From Rusavskia elegans (lineage: Eukaryota; Ascomycota; Lecanoromycetes; Teloschistales; Teloschistaceae), in NCBI GenBank assembly GCA_011316305.1, contig SAUG01000105.1, positions 1 to 23,406 on the forward strand: DNA of 23,406 nucleotides. Reading direction: 5' to 3'. The position numbers and the translations under genes were made by a program. This document shows, in pieces, positions 10,051-22,319 of the stretch. How positions within the stretch are numbered: position 1 is the stretch's first letter; every line of letters starts with the position of its first letter. The notes beneath the pieces were generated by a model. That model did not search any database. It was not told the DNA's origin and saw only the letters and a list, made by a program, of their open reading frames with translations.

Positions 10051-10300
10051 AAACAACGGTATACGTCAGAATAGGGGGGTATATATTATAGGGCTACCTG
10101 GAGGTCCTGGTATTTCCAAGGGTTGGTTAGACTTATTAGTATATCTATAAACGGAGGTATAACAGATAATTACTTTAAATTAATATAAGAATAAGTTAGT
10201 CTAATTACTAGAGTAGTATATAGTAATAACTAATAAATTAAATATAAACTATAAAGGCGTCGAGTTTAGGATCTATATAGATAATAAAATCTTCCTTTCC

Positions 10301-10460
10301 TTAGATATTTTATTTACCGAAATAACTAAAATAACTTTTTTTAGGTACCTTATTTACTAAAATAACTAAGATAACCTTCTTTAGGTACTTTATTTACTAA
10401 AATAACTAAAATAACCTTCTTTAAATACTTTATTTATTAAAATAACTAAAATAATAATAC
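10301..10460 (+). repeat. 40-bp tandem repeat, four copies
   Basis: The core AATAACTAAA recurs at 10321, 10361, 10401 and 10441, a period of exactly 40 bp. Each copy also carries a TATTTA(C/T) segment, and three share a TTTAGGTAC or TTTAAATAC variant just before it. Copies differ mainly by A/G and C/T changes, as expected if the array was present before RIP finished. It lies just beyond the chromodomain end of the retroelement and could be part of its LTR or an older minisatellite. Confidence 0.85.
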
Positions 10461-10620
10461 TAAGTCCTTCCTATCTATCTAGGCGTAATAAGGAGTTCCG
10501 GTATTATACTAAATACTACTATATTCCCGAAATTATACTATACGTATTTATAATACTAGGTCCCTTTTTTAGAATTTTCGTTCCGAAAATCCCTTGTTCC
10601 TTCCTCTTATAGATAAACGA

Positions 10621-11090
10621 AAGAAACTATTAACTAAAGAATATTATAATAAAATTATATTATTAGGTATTAGTATATTAGCTATACGTTTTTATCGGAA
10701 TTATTTCTAGTTAAGAAAGCTATATTATATCGGTAATAGTTTTAAAAAATATATTAAATATATTATATAAGCTTATCTTTATAACCTTATTCCGTTAGAT
10801 ACTATATACTAGTATCGTTTAGAAAATAAATATAAAAAATTAAAAAAAGAGTTATATAAAGTATATATAAAATAATAATATTTACTTTATTAGTTAGATT
10901 ATATTAAAGAGGAATAGCGTATTATAGTTAATAGCGAGCTATAAAATCTTAAGGCGTTAGAATATAAAAGTAACGCAGATCTATTTTCTTTTATAGATTT
11001 TAATTTTTTTATCGATATAGCTTCTAAATAGATCGTATTTCCTAGTAATTCTAGCTAGTCGATAACTTCTTTAGCTCCTTTTAATAGAAT
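10621..11090 (+). pseudogene. Ghost reading frame, basic and coiled-coil-like, unknown
   Basis: In one plus-strand frame, reading through TAG/TAA, the text is protein-like: LLGISILAIRFYRNYF, then IGNSFKKYIKYII, then a charged helix ENKYKKLKKELYK and LDYIKEE, and later NSELxNLKALE. The heptad-like spacing of leucines suggests a coiled coil, as in the C-terminal part of several fungal transposon proteins. It abuts the minus-strand chromodomain tail head to head. I cannot name the family. In RIP DNA every frame has few non-TAG/TAA stops, so the frame choice rests on amino-acid texture only. Confidence 0.35.
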
Positions 11091-14000
11091 TATTATAAAG
11101 CCTTCTAGTAGTTTACTAAATATTCTTTAGATTCCTAAATATTTTCTAAAGTAGGGTAACCTTTCTATTTAATTAGATAATCTTAACCCTTTTTCTATAG
11201 AATCTTTTTAACTATAAAGATATCTTCCTTTTATATTTTAAAGTTAAATATCTATTATAACGGCGTTCCGGAATTAGCTAGTTTTAAAAGAGATATATAA
11301 AATACCGGATATACTTTAGTATCTCTAGATAGATTAAATTTAAAATTCTAAGGTCTTTTAACCTGTTTAATTAAAAATAGTCCAACCTTAATATAATTAA
11401 GTTTCTTATTTAGAATCTTTATTTTTAGATTTTTTATAAAAAGGTATACCTTATCCCTTTTCTTTAGTTAAAGTACTATTTTTTTTCTTTTATTCTAGTA
11501 ATTACCCGAGTTTTTTTATATTTTTAGGATATTCGCGTAGATTTTTTTCTAGATTTCGACTCTTTAAATTACTAACTCTGCTAACCTATATAATAGCGGA
11601 TATCTAAATAAATTCGGATTCCTCCTATTTTCGGTAAAAAAAGGTATTTTATTTATTATATTTAATTCTTTTATATTAAATACTAATTATATTATTAGTA
11701 AAAGCGAAACCTAATTATTCTAAATATTATTAATATAGTACCTTAGGTATTATTCGAGTATTTAGTTAGTATATTCTATCTATCTATCTATTATTAGATA
11801 GAAAGCTATTAATATTTTTAGTTTAATACTAAATAAAGAAATTAGGGTTTTCTAATAGTTTAAAGTAAAGAGTTTATTTCTATTATTTATTAATACTTCT
11901 AGTAGTCTATAGTATCGAAATAATCGATCTAAGATAATAAATCTAAGTTATTCTACTATAAAGTCTTTTTTTATTAGAATTATATAGATATATTTCGTAA
12001 ATCTATCTATTATATTAAGTATTAAATTATATTCTATACTTATCGTCGGGTTTTTCGAGTTTAGGAGTTTAATAATAAAGTCTATTATAACTTCCTTCTA
12101 TAGTAAATCCGGTAGTTCTTAATACTAGATCTCTCTATAATAAGTATATATACTATATTTATTTTACTAATAACTAAAATATTTCTTTATATATACCTCG
12201 ATATATTACTTTATATTAGGAAAGTAGTAATACTATTATAAAAGTTATATTATCTTTATTATATCTAGATACCTCTATAGTATTCTATTGTAGTACTCTT
12301 TAATATATTTATCGATTTTATTATCTAGTATATAGAGTTTTCTTTTTTTAATAGAAAATTACTTCTAGTCGTCTTTAAATATATATAGCGTTATATTTAG
12401 CTTATACTGGTTTACTAATAATAATCTATCCTTATTAATCTTAAGGATACTATTACTAAAAACTTCTTTTATTTTTATATAATTACTTCTTCGACTTAAA
12501 ATATCTATTCTTTTATTTTTTTTACCTAGAATATAGTATATCTTAAATTTATATTAATTAAAGAGTTTAGACTATTATATTTATTTTCTATTTAGTTATT
12601 TTATTATAGTAAAGTATAAAAGGTTTTTATAGTCTATAAAGATAGTTAATTCTAGTAATCCTTCGGCGTATACTTTCTATTATTCTAGTACTACTACTAT
12701 AGCTAGTAGTTCTTTATTATAGATATCGTAATTCTATTCTACTAGTAATAATTTTCTAGATATATATACTACCGGGTACTATTTACTATTATATTACTAT
12801 AGAAGGTATATATCTATAGCTAGATCTAATAAATCTATTTCTATTTATAATAGTTTTATTAGATCGAATATTTTAAGAACTAGGTCCTTTATATATTCTT
12901 TCTTAAGGTCTTTAAATACTTATTACTCTTTTTCGCTCTACTACTATTTAGTAGTATCTTTTATTAAAGCTATAAAAGTAAAAGCTTTTCTAAAATAGTT
13001 TTTTATAAATTTTCAATTATAGTTTATAAATCCGAAAAAGCTTTAGATTTTCTTAATATTTATTAGAATCTCCTATTCTATAATAGCCTTTAGCTTATTA
13101 GAGTCGATACGTAGTCTATTTTATTCTATAATAAATCTAAAAAAGTCGATTTCTTCTTTATAGAATTTATACTTTTCTAATTTAAAGCGTAAATCTCTCC
13201 CTTCTAGATAGTTAAAAATTTTACTAATATATTATATATATTCTTTAAATATCTTAAAAAAAACTAGAATATTATTAAAATAGGCGATAATAAATATATC
13301 CAGATATTCTTTAAATACGTTATTAATTATATTCTAATACGTTACCGGGGTATTTATAAACCTAAACGGTATTACTATATATTTATAATAACTATACTAT
13401 ATTTAGAAAGCTATTTTTTATTTTTTTCCGGCTTTTATCTATATAAGGTTATATATTCCTTAAAAGTCGAGTTTTATAAAATATTATATTCTAGAAAGTC
13501 TATTTTAGGATTCGCTAATATTTAGTAGTAGATATCGATTTTTAATTTTAATATTATTTAGCTTCCGGTAATCGATATATAAACGGAATATTCCGTCCTT
13601 TTTAGATATAAAAAGGATCGGGTATTCTACTAGTAATTAAAATTTTCTAATAAATTTCTTCTTTATATTCTCGTCTAGATATTTATAGTATATTTCGAGT
13701 TCTATTATAGATAATAGATAGATAGGTCTAAATATAGGTTACTTATTTGGTTTAAATTTTACTTTATAATTCTATATTTAATATTTAAATAGTATTTTAA
13801 TAGTTACCTTTTCCTAAAATAAGTTTATCTAGTTTTTATATTTACCTAGAACCTTTTCTAATAGGTTTTCCTTTAATTTCTTATTAGGTAGTACAGGGTT
13901 TTTAAAAAGTTTATAATTCTCTTTTCTATTTCTATTTTATTAATCTAACTAATCTCTACCGGTATCTAATAAGTCGGACTTAAATAATTTTTAATTATCT

Positions 14001-14480
14001 TTTTTTAAAGTTACGAGTTTACGCTTTATATTCTATTTTTTATCTACCCGAAAATACTATTTCGGTATAAACTAGATATTCTCTATATAGAAATATCGTT
14101 TAAAGTTAAGTACTCTTTTCTTCTAGTTAATTACTAGATTATAATCCTTTAATTAAGATATTCTAAATATAATATTATAGCTGGCTATCTAAATAATATT
14201 AAACTAAAATTCTTTTTAGTACTAGTTAATTATTATTTAAAGCAGTATCGTTTTTTTTATAATTTTCCCGTCTCCTTCTAGTATTTTATTTCTATTAATA
14301 ACTATTAAGTTATATAGATCCCTTTTTTTAGTCTAAAGGAACCTTTTCTTTTTAACTAAGTCCTTTAATATAAAATTTCCGGTTATATCTAAATTAATAA
14401 ATATCTTAACCTTTTATAGTCCGTTATTAGTATCGACGATTATTTTAATCTCGAATATATATATATAGCTAGCTAAATTT
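11090..14480 (-). pseudogene. pol: Ghost pol of the chromovirus: protease, RT, RNase H, integrase, chromodomain
   Basis: Protease trace at about 14370-14415 (NLDITGNFI where D-S/T-G-A-T-G-N-F-I is usual). RT at about 13200-13640: PILFISKKDGIFRLYIDYRK, KNRYLLLNISE, then KLDF and PFRFINTPVTYQ, and the active site as YFNNILV where Y-x-D-D is expected. RNase H at about 12655-12720 reads NKELLAIVVVLE, from D-K-E-L-L-A-I-V. Integrase at about 11850-12350 shows IIDFIIKLL, YNLILNIIDRFTKY and VLINNRNKLFT, with the second catalytic aspartate apparently N. A GPF-like linker (VYPVFYISLLKLA) is followed by a chromodomain at about 11105-11235 (IFIVKKIL, then LIK-x-KGYPTLENI). The Asp-to-Asn changes are single G-to-A transitions. 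Confidence 0.88.
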
Positions 14481-16290
14481 AGTTACTTTTTCCGGGCTAT
14501 AAAATTATATATTTATAGTATATCTATTACTATAAAATTCTATCTTTTTCCGAGTTATTTTTAATATTTTTATACTTCTTATCTTTATAGTTTACTTACG
14601 AAATATATCTATAGAGATTCTAATTAAAGATTCTATTTCTTTTTTCTTACTATTTTTTCTAGTATTTATATCTATCGTATATAATATATATAGAATATCT
14701 ATAAATATTATAACTTCCGATTTTAATAGATATTACCGGAGTTTATCGGCGTAGTTTTAATAGATACTACCTAGCTTCTTATTTTTCTAGTTTATAGACT
14801 ATATAGTCGTCGTTATAATATACTATCTAGCTAAATAGTATATATTAACTTCCTATTATTACGTTTATTCTTTATAATATCGGTTTAGAAATAACTTTAT
14901 CTTTAAAAGCGTTACTTCCTAGTTCTTTTTCTAATATATTAATAATATTTTTTACTTCTTAATCCTACTAGTCGTTCTATAGGTATTTATTATTAATATT
15001 TATTTTATAAGCGGTTTTAAATCCTTCGTAGATTTTCTTTAGTCCTTCCTTTACGAGCTCCTTATTATTTATTATTCTAGAGTAAAGGATTCTTAGTCTT
15101 TCTATAATAGTAAATTATATTTCCTCTAAAATAGGTATCTATTTAAAAGTATATTCTTTTTTAAAATTTCCGAAGAACTTTTTCTATACTAGACTAGGTT
15201 TAGCTAATATTTATAGTAAAATATTATTATTTATAATTTCCTATAATACTTTATTATTCTTTATAAATATAAATTCTTTATCCGAGCTAGCTTCCTAGAA
15301 TTTAGAACTTCGGTTTTTATCTTCTAAAATTATTTCTTACTAGTTTTTAGGTTCTTTCTTTAGTATAGCGTTAAACTATCGTTACTATACTTTATTTAAT
15401 CGATACTCTTTCGTAAAATAGCCTAGTTTACTATAATTATAGTACGTTTTAGGATTTTTATTTTCTTTACTATTTCTAGAGTTCTTCCTTTTATATTACT
15501 ATTATATTAAGTCCAGTTCTATAGATATAGGTCTATAGTAGCTTTTTCCGGTTCTTTTACTATAGTACTATCCTCTATATAGTTTACCTAGGTAATATCC
15601 AGCGTTACTTTATAGTCTTCTATTATAGCGTTTTTCTATATCTCTTTTATATAGTTTATTATTAAAGTCGATAGATATTTCGATTAGATTATCTAATATT
15701 TCGTATACTCGACTATCGTATATAAGTTTATTTTTTACTCTTTCTTTAAATCTATATCGGTATATTATATATAAGGTATTATTATTCTATTCTATTAGTA
15801 GTAACTATTTTTTAAATCTTATAGTATATTCCGACGCTATAATTTTCTACTAAAGATTTTAAATAAGGCGTTTAATAATTAGGATTTTATTAGAAATTCT
15901 AAAAATCTTTCGAATAGTTTTTTTAAACTTTATAAATCGCGCGAAGATATTATTACTATCTTCGTTATTATCTATATATTATTAAAAGATAGGTTTTATC
16001 TAGTATTAAGCTTATCCTCGAAAATAGGATATAGTAAAAAGAGTCTTTTTTTTTTCGGATATAGAATAGAATACGAAGTATATATCTAATTATATAAGCT
16101 AGTCTTCTAATTTATTATAATCTCTATAGTATTTATCGGGTTTATTAACTTTAATACTATATAAGCGTAGTTAAGTAGTAGGAATACTAACCTCCTTGTT
16201 ACTACTATCGTCTTTTATCTGGATTTCCTTTCTTTTGGATTCGGACTTCTTTGCTGCAGAGCTGGAGTTGCTTGGGATAGAGGTATTACA
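14481..16290 (-). pseudogene. gag: Ghost gag of the chromovirus with mutated CCHC zinc knuckle
   Basis: At about 15392-15452 (minus) the frame reads TYYNYSKLGYFTKEYR. A standard Gag knuckle is C-x2-C-x4-H-x4-C; here all four ligands are Tyr, each explained by one transition (TGY to TAY for Cys, CAY to TAY for His). Near the other end, at about 16080-16150, NKPDKYYRDYNKLED matches the N-terminal K-P-x-K-Y-x-G-D-x-x-K-L-E-x-(F/W) motif of fungal Ty3/Gypsy Gag. The upstream residues AAKKSESKRKEIQIKDDSSN come from the poorly mutated patch at 16190-16340. No start codon can be fixed; the only ATG there is followed at once by TAA. Confidence 0.8.
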
Positions 16291-16340
16291 TTGTACGGTA
16301 CAGAGGGTCAGAGTTAGGCGGGTATCTTATAGGACTTGGT
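16190..16340. other. Weakly mutated patch inside the RIP block
   Basis: About 150 bp with near-normal composition and many CpA/TpG steps (for example TTTGCTGCAGAGCTGGAG and TACATTGTAC) stands alone inside more than 13 kb where such steps are almost absent. It overlaps the 5' end of the chromovirus gag on the minus strand. Confidence 0.85.
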
Positions 16341-16345
16341 TAAAA

Positions 16346-17942
16346 TCGGTCGGTCGTACTATATATTAATATCGTCCTATTAATACCGTTTCGGTACGAA
16401 AATTCTATAGAATTATTTTATAATAAATCTCTAGTTTTTAAAACTAAAATAATCGTAATAGTTTATAGTATATCTAACTATATAGTCGCTATTAGTTTTA
16501 ATATTTATTTAAAACCTGCTTCCTACCGCTTTCCGCTGCTACCGCTAGTATAATTATCGCTTAGAATAAAAAAAGATTTAATTATCTAATTAATCGCCGG
16601 GAAGATTTAATTATCTAATTAATCTAATAGTAATCTATATAGTTATCTATATATATATACGTTAAGAAGATTTAAAGGTAGTAATTAATTAGCTAAAGGT
16701 TTTACCTTTTACTTTTCTATAAGGCGGTAGGTTCTACGCGAATTTTCTATTTCTACTTTTATTCCTTCTATTCTATCTTTACTAGCTCTTTCTTAAGTTT
16801 AGCGAAGCTATTACTAGCCTACCTAACCTATAATATAGGTTATAGATAACTCCCCGCTGCCGTTAAACGGGAATATAATACTATATAATAAAAACGGTAG
16901 CGTATAAAATAGTAGGCCGTTTATTAATAATCTAAAACTCTAGGTACTACCTAGTTCTATTCTTTATTACTATAAAGCCTATTATAGGCCTCTCTTCTAC
17001 TATAGTATTATTAACGATCTATCTAGGCGGCTATCTCTTATTTAAATAGGTAAAAAAGCCCGCTAGCTCTATAACGAGTCCCTAATAAAAGTTAAAATAT
17101 ACCAGCCTATAATCCGCTCTATATACCGGAAGGGACCTATTATTTCCGATAGAATACTAGTTCCCTGCTTTTACCGCCTAATCTAGATATCGAATATTAG
17201 GATAATAGGTTCTTTTACTTCCTATTCGTTATTTCGTATTTATAATTAAAACCTAATTTATATATTTTCTAGTAATATTAGTAACGGTTCTTTCCTATTA
17301 TATAATAATAGCCGACTTTTTATATCCTTATATCGCGTAAGTTAGATACCTATTCCTTTTTTCTTTCTATCGGAACCGCTTAATAATACTTTTTACCGGT
17401 TAACCTTTTTTATAATTTTAAAGTCTAGTATTAAATACTTCTACCGGAGTATAATACGTCTATCTAACTACCTAAAATACCTCGAAATAGGCCTAAAAAG
17501 TACTAGACGGAGGAAAAGAGAAAAAAAGCGGCTAAAAGTTATAAAATAATATTTAAAATAAAAAAGGCCTCGAACTAAGAATTTTAGATAGTTCCGGCTA
17601 CCGCCTTTACTTTTCCTATTCCTTCTACTAAGGCCCCGAAGGTATCTATTAGTACGTACTATAGTACTAAATAGATCTTTATAGTCTTAGAACTACGTCG
17701 TACCCTATTTAAATTCTATATCGATTTTTGGATATAATTCTAGAGTTATATATCGAAGCTAATAGCTTAATTAAAACTTTTTTCTAGCGATAGATTAGTC
17801 CGGTATAGAAAGTTCTAGGGGCTTATTTTACCTACGGTAGAACTATAATCTAAACTTTCGATTTTACTATCTATTTTTTCTTTTCTTTTTATCGTTATCC
17901 TACCCTATAGAGTCGAAGATCGCCTCCCTAATAACGATATAC
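16346..17942. other. RIP-mutated DNA without recognisable gene
   Basis: No domain is recognisable on either strand. The first 300 bp could hold the 5' LTR and primer-binding site of the chromovirus, but I found no matching copy near 10,000-10,600. A few surviving CTG and CCAG sites occur (for example near 16,515, 16,857, 17,101 and 17,165). Confidence 0.4.
16573..16624 (+). repeat. Short direct repeat, 29-bp period
   Basis: AAGATTTAATTATCTAATTA occurs at 16573 and again at 16602, with identical following bases TTAATC-type sequence and a GC-rich CGCCGGG link between them. Two copies, offset 29 bp. It may be a leftover of the retroelement's LTR region. Confidence 0.75.
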
Positions 17943-18230
17943 TTTACTAGGTTAATACTCTATACCGACTACCGAGCAATAAGCGTTTTTTACCTTATTT
18001 TACTAGTAATATATTAACTTTTACCTTTTCTATTAGAATTCCCTACTCGATAAATATAGCCCGATATAGAGGAGGACGTTTATATAAAAGGTTATAAACT
18101 ACGTCTCCGGTATAAATTAAGGATTCTATTTCTATAAACGGTATTCGAGCTCTATCCGTTTTCGGTAGTAATTTAGATACTAAATAGATTCCTTATATAC
18201 CTTTAGATAATAGACCTAGACTTCTGCTAT
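17943..18230 (+). pseudogene. Ghost reading frame fragment, unknown
   Basis: One plus-strand frame reads LEFPTR, PDIEEDVYIKGYKLRLRYKL and VFELYPFSVVI with only TAG/TAA stops between. It has a protein-like acidic then basic texture, but I recognise no family. It lies one frame away from the longer ghost that starts at about 18,241 and could be its 5' part, joined by an intron or a shift. Confidence 0.25.
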
Positions 18231-18240
18231 AGCTATCTAA

Positions 18241-21200
18241 TACTTTATAGCGGTAATAACTACGGCCTATAGAGTTATTACTACTATAATAACCACGGTT
18301 AGTACCGCCTATATTACCGCCGCTATAACTATAGCCTATAGAATTTAAATAGGCTAATAAAATCTTTATAATAGCCTTTCGACGTTTATATAATTACGGT
18401 AAGCCTTCTTTCTACTTTTATCTATTATCAGATTACTAATAGATATTCTAGCTAGCTACTATCCCGACCTTTTATCTAACGCTCGGAGCTTCGGTAAACT
18501 CGCTATATATTAGAAATTATTTAGTTTCTAGAAAGCTTTATCTATTCTATTTTTCCCGCTTTTATACCGTTTAATAATATTATAGTATAATAATCCTATT
18601 TACCCGGATTTCTATAATATTAATTAGCGTATTTTCCTCGCTAGAAAGTCTATTCTACCCTCCCTTAATATTAGCTATAGCGAGAAGGCTTTACTCGAAC
18701 GATTTATAATAGAAAAGTAAAATAACCTTTAAATCCGTACTACTACTAATATTAATAATATTATTTTCGTTCCTATAATTCTAGCGGTCTACTTCTATCT
18801 ATTTTACTAGTACTTCTACCCGTCTTTCTATTAATATATTATATAGAACCCGCGTTTTATAATCTATAGCTATAGTATTTATAAGTTTAAATAACTATAT
18901 ATTAGCTTTAGTTCTGCCGACCGAAAACGAAGCTTTAATATCTATATATATTTCCCTAATATAATATAAATAGAATAGGATACTACCTATATAGATTATA
19001 ATCTTTAATTAGTCTAGATAGATTTAATTATTTTTCCTACTATTTAATTAATCTATCCTAAATATATATCCGCCCGCTATTTTTAAAGTTTTAAAACCGC
19101 CCGTACTAATATATCTACTAACTAGGAGCTATATTTCTTTAGATTATTAGCTTCTATAGATATCTACTATTCTATCCCGGCTAACTACTTCGACTTTTTA
19201 TAGGTAGAAGTAGTTAGGCGCGCTAATACTACGTAGGAATTTAAAGGGCTTTTTTTTATCCTATCGGCCTATAATTTAAAGGCTAATATTATATATAATT
19301 CGCTATAGGAAGCCCGAGGTACTATAAAGTAGATACTAGCTTATTAATATAATATATCTAAGGAGATTATTCCTTCTAATAAATCCTACCTTAATTTTAG
19401 TTTTAATAATTTTATTAAAATTTATAGTAGAGCTTTCTATTCTAGTATTATCCTGCTTCGTAATATATACTGCTTCTAAATTTAAAAGAATTATTTCTAG
19501 AATCTATATAAAGGGCCTATAGGTTTTAAAGTATCGACCTATCTATTCTATTTTACTCGAGACCTCGGTTCTATATCTATAGAGCTAACTATATCTAACT
19601 CCTTTTATTATAAAAGTCTTATAGTTTACTATAAATCCTATAATACTATTAAAGATCTTTTAGTTATATTATTTAAAGATATCTATCCTTTTAGTAGTTA
19701 CGAACTTAAGGCCCTCGCTTTTAAATAAGCTAAATAGGATAATTAGGCTATAAATAATTCTATTTATAATAGGTAATATACTATAGTACGCTTCTAATAA
19801 TATACTAATAGCTTTAAAAATTATCTAGATCTATTCTTTAGCTAACCTTTTTCCTATAATCGCTAGATTTAAGCCTTTTTATATATTAAAGGCCGTTTTA
19901 ATAAATACTTTAAGCAGGTATATAAAAAGGATATCTACTATAGGGTATAGGATAAGTACTAGGTTAGTTTTACTCTTTTCCGAATATTAGATTTAAGTTA
20001 ATAGCCGGATATAACTCCTATTCGGCTATTATATCTTTTATCGGATATATTACGGAACCCTTTATTTAGGCCGGGTCTAATATAGCTCTAGGACTATATT
20101 TCTAACTTTTCTATAGAGTTCTATCGACTATATACCCTTATCTCTATCCGGGATATTATCGCCTTTATCTCGACCTTTCTAAATACTTAACTTCTCTTCT
20201 TCGAAGTATTAGCGGTATAATCTATATTAGTAGCCGGTCTATCTCTAGCTTCGCGGGAAGAATAAAGAGCTAATAGGAATATATTTTATATCGCTATTAA
20301 TACTATATATCTCGCTATAGGGGAAACCGAACCGGCGTAATATTTTTCCCTTATAAGAAAGAAGTAGTAGACGAAACGGATACGTATAGTTACTACTTTA
20401 GAAAAAAATAATATAGAAATAGATACCGACTCTATTTATATAACTAGACTTAGCTTATAATATTAAATAATAATAAACCGGTATAGTATTATTCTTTTTC
20501 CTTTAGATATAATCTTCTAGTATAGTATTCCTTCCTTTAACGCTCGAATTATTTACTAATTAGATATTAAAAACGGGTTTTAGTAGAAGTTTAAAGATAT
20601 ATATAATATCGCTAGGATCCGTATAAAATAAAACCGGTTTTTTATTTTTTTCTAAACCCGCCTTCGCTTCTAGGTAGATAAAGCTTAGGTAGTACCTTCC
20701 TCTAACTATACTACCTTACTTTAGCGTTATTACTATAAATCTATTTAATTTACTATATATTTTATATTCGTTAACTATAATAAATATATTATTTATAAAC
20801 TAATTAACCGAATAGCGGATAATATAGTCGATACCGAGTAATAGGCCGAAGAAGTCGTAAGGGCGCCTAAACTATAAATTCTAAAATAGTAGCTCTATAC
20901 GCTTTAGCTTAATAAAAAGTAAAACCGCTAGTATAGAACTCTTATAGTCTAGATCCGGAAAGAGACTCGAGCGCTATATTTAGAGTACTTAACTAAACGG
21001 GAATAGTTAGGCTTTAAACTATTAATTTTCCCCGCCGTATAATAATTTCTAGAAAGTAGATTTCCTTATATTATTCTCGTTTACTAGTTTCCTAAATCTA
21101 ATAATTTCTACTTTAGCTAGTATTTTAAATCCGGCTTATAGAAAGATCGGCTATAGGCCCTTTTCGCGTAAAATAATTATAAAAATTACTATAAACGGAA

Positions 21201-21810
21201 ATAGAAATATATATCTTTCCGGGTTTTAATCTATAAACTCTATAGATATTTTATTAATATAAAAGATACCGAATATAGCTTAACTTTTTTATAAAAGATA
21301 TTTTATATTACTTCTACTATCCTATATATTATCCTTTAGTTTAATTATAATAATCTGGCTATAATAATCTCCGCGAAATAAGTATATAGTATAGGGAAAG
21401 TCTAAGAGATCCGAAGTTTTCTAGAATAGTTCGGACCGGATAGTACTTAGCTAGAATTCTAGTCGACTAGGCCGATAATATAGAATATATATAATATAGT
21501 AATAGAAGGAACTAGAAAAAACTTAATAATATTATTAGGACCGGCAGTCTTAAAACTACTTTATAGAATATCCTAAAATAGGTTTTTCTATTCGAACCGT
21601 ATTTATTTAATAATTATAATACCCTCGGTATACTAGATTTAATATTCTCCGATTATCTCTATATCTTCTACTAAAAGCTAGATTAGCTAGCTATTATAGT
21701 AGAAGCCTAAGAGGCGAGTTTTAATAATAATAATCTAGCCGATAATCCCGAGCTTTTTAACTATAACGGAAGTAAAAATTAGACCTAATTTAATTATAAT
21801 AGATTACTAG
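18241..21810 (+). pseudogene. Long RIP-mutated ghost reading frame, unknown element protein
   Basis: A single plus-strand frame can be followed for about 1,190 codons interrupted only by TAG/TAA, most of which would restore to Gln or Trp. The best-supported part is 20,100-21,500: SILVAGLSLASREE, AIGETEPA, SIPSFNARII, FKDIYNIARIRI, LINRIADNIVDTE, QAEEVVRAPKL, IRKETRALYLEYLTKRE and GFKLLIFPAV. Charged helices dominate the C-terminal third. I could not match it to a known transposase, tyrosine recombinase or telomere-linked helicase, although a gene of a subtelomeric mobile element is the natural guess. The left boundary is uncertain. A donor-like GGTAAGT at 21823-21829 follows the end of the frame. 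Confidence 0.4.
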
Positions 21811-21841
21811 ATTATAGTCCGCGGTAAGTAACTAGTACTAA

Positions 21842-21899
21842 TATTAATAATATAATCCTAGGACTATATCTATTAATAATATAATCCTAGGACTACGTC
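21842..21899 (+). repeat. 29-bp tandem duplication containing an ATCCTAGGA core (orientation A)
   Basis: Two adjacent 29-bp units, 21842-21870 and 21871-21899, differ at two bases (TATATC against TACGTC at the end). Both contain TAATCCTAGGACTA. The same core recurs at 22149-22229 in inverted form and at 22663-22724. Confidence 0.85.
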
Positions 21900-22148
21900 C
21901 TTTAGATCTAGCGGTTTACTAAATATTCCGATATAAGAAGATCTAACTAGGTTAAGGGAAAATAACCTTCGCCGGTAGGGAGGAATACTAAAGTAGGTTA
22001 TTTATAGATATATCTATAAAGTATTTTTACGTTATTTTACTATTTATCTATTTAACTAATAACTACGGACCTTATAGACTCGGAAACCGATATTTTTCGC
22101 TAGATATACCTAGACTATAGTTTATTCCGGACGAGTTTCTCTTTTAAT

Positions 22149-22229
22149 CCTATAAGGGCTGGACGTAATCCTAGGATAATAAAAGCCTTAATACTATAAA
22201 AGCTGGATATAATTCTAGGATAATAAAAG
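22149..22229 (-). repeat. 37-bp direct pair, inverted relative to the flanking repeats (orientation B)
   Basis: Units at 22149-22185 and 22193-22229 (44-bp period) share CTATAA(G/A)(G/A)GCTGGA then TAAT(C/T)CTAGGATAATAAAAG. Differences are transitions. They are the reverse complement of the units at 22663-22724, so the two pairs could base-pair across about 430 bp. Confidence 0.8.
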
Positions 22230-22319
22230 AGTACTAGTTCTAATATATTTACTATATATTATATATTAATACGCTCTTCTAGTAAAGTAGTTTACCTTTA
22301 TTTTATTCTACTACCTATT

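Larger units (their letters stand above)
11090..16345 (-). mobile_element. RIP-inactivated Ty3/Gypsy chromovirus (gag-PR-RT-RH-IN-chromodomain)
   Basis: Minus-strand translation through TAG/TAA shows every domain of a chromovirus in order, from high to low coordinates: Gag with zinc knuckle, aspartic protease, reverse transcriptase, RNase H, integrase and chromodomain. It is non-functional, with dozens of nonsense codons and mutated catalytic residues. No pair of LTRs, primer-binding site or target-site duplication could be found by eye, so the outer ends are set by the coding traces. LTRs may be missing or too mutated to see. Fungal relatives such as MAGGY and Pyret share this domain order. 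Confidence 0.9.

Noticed and set aside
9700..17000. LTR pair of the chromovirus
   Set aside because: I compared 10,000-10,600 with 16,350-16,900 by eye and found no matching stretch beyond short AT-rich words.
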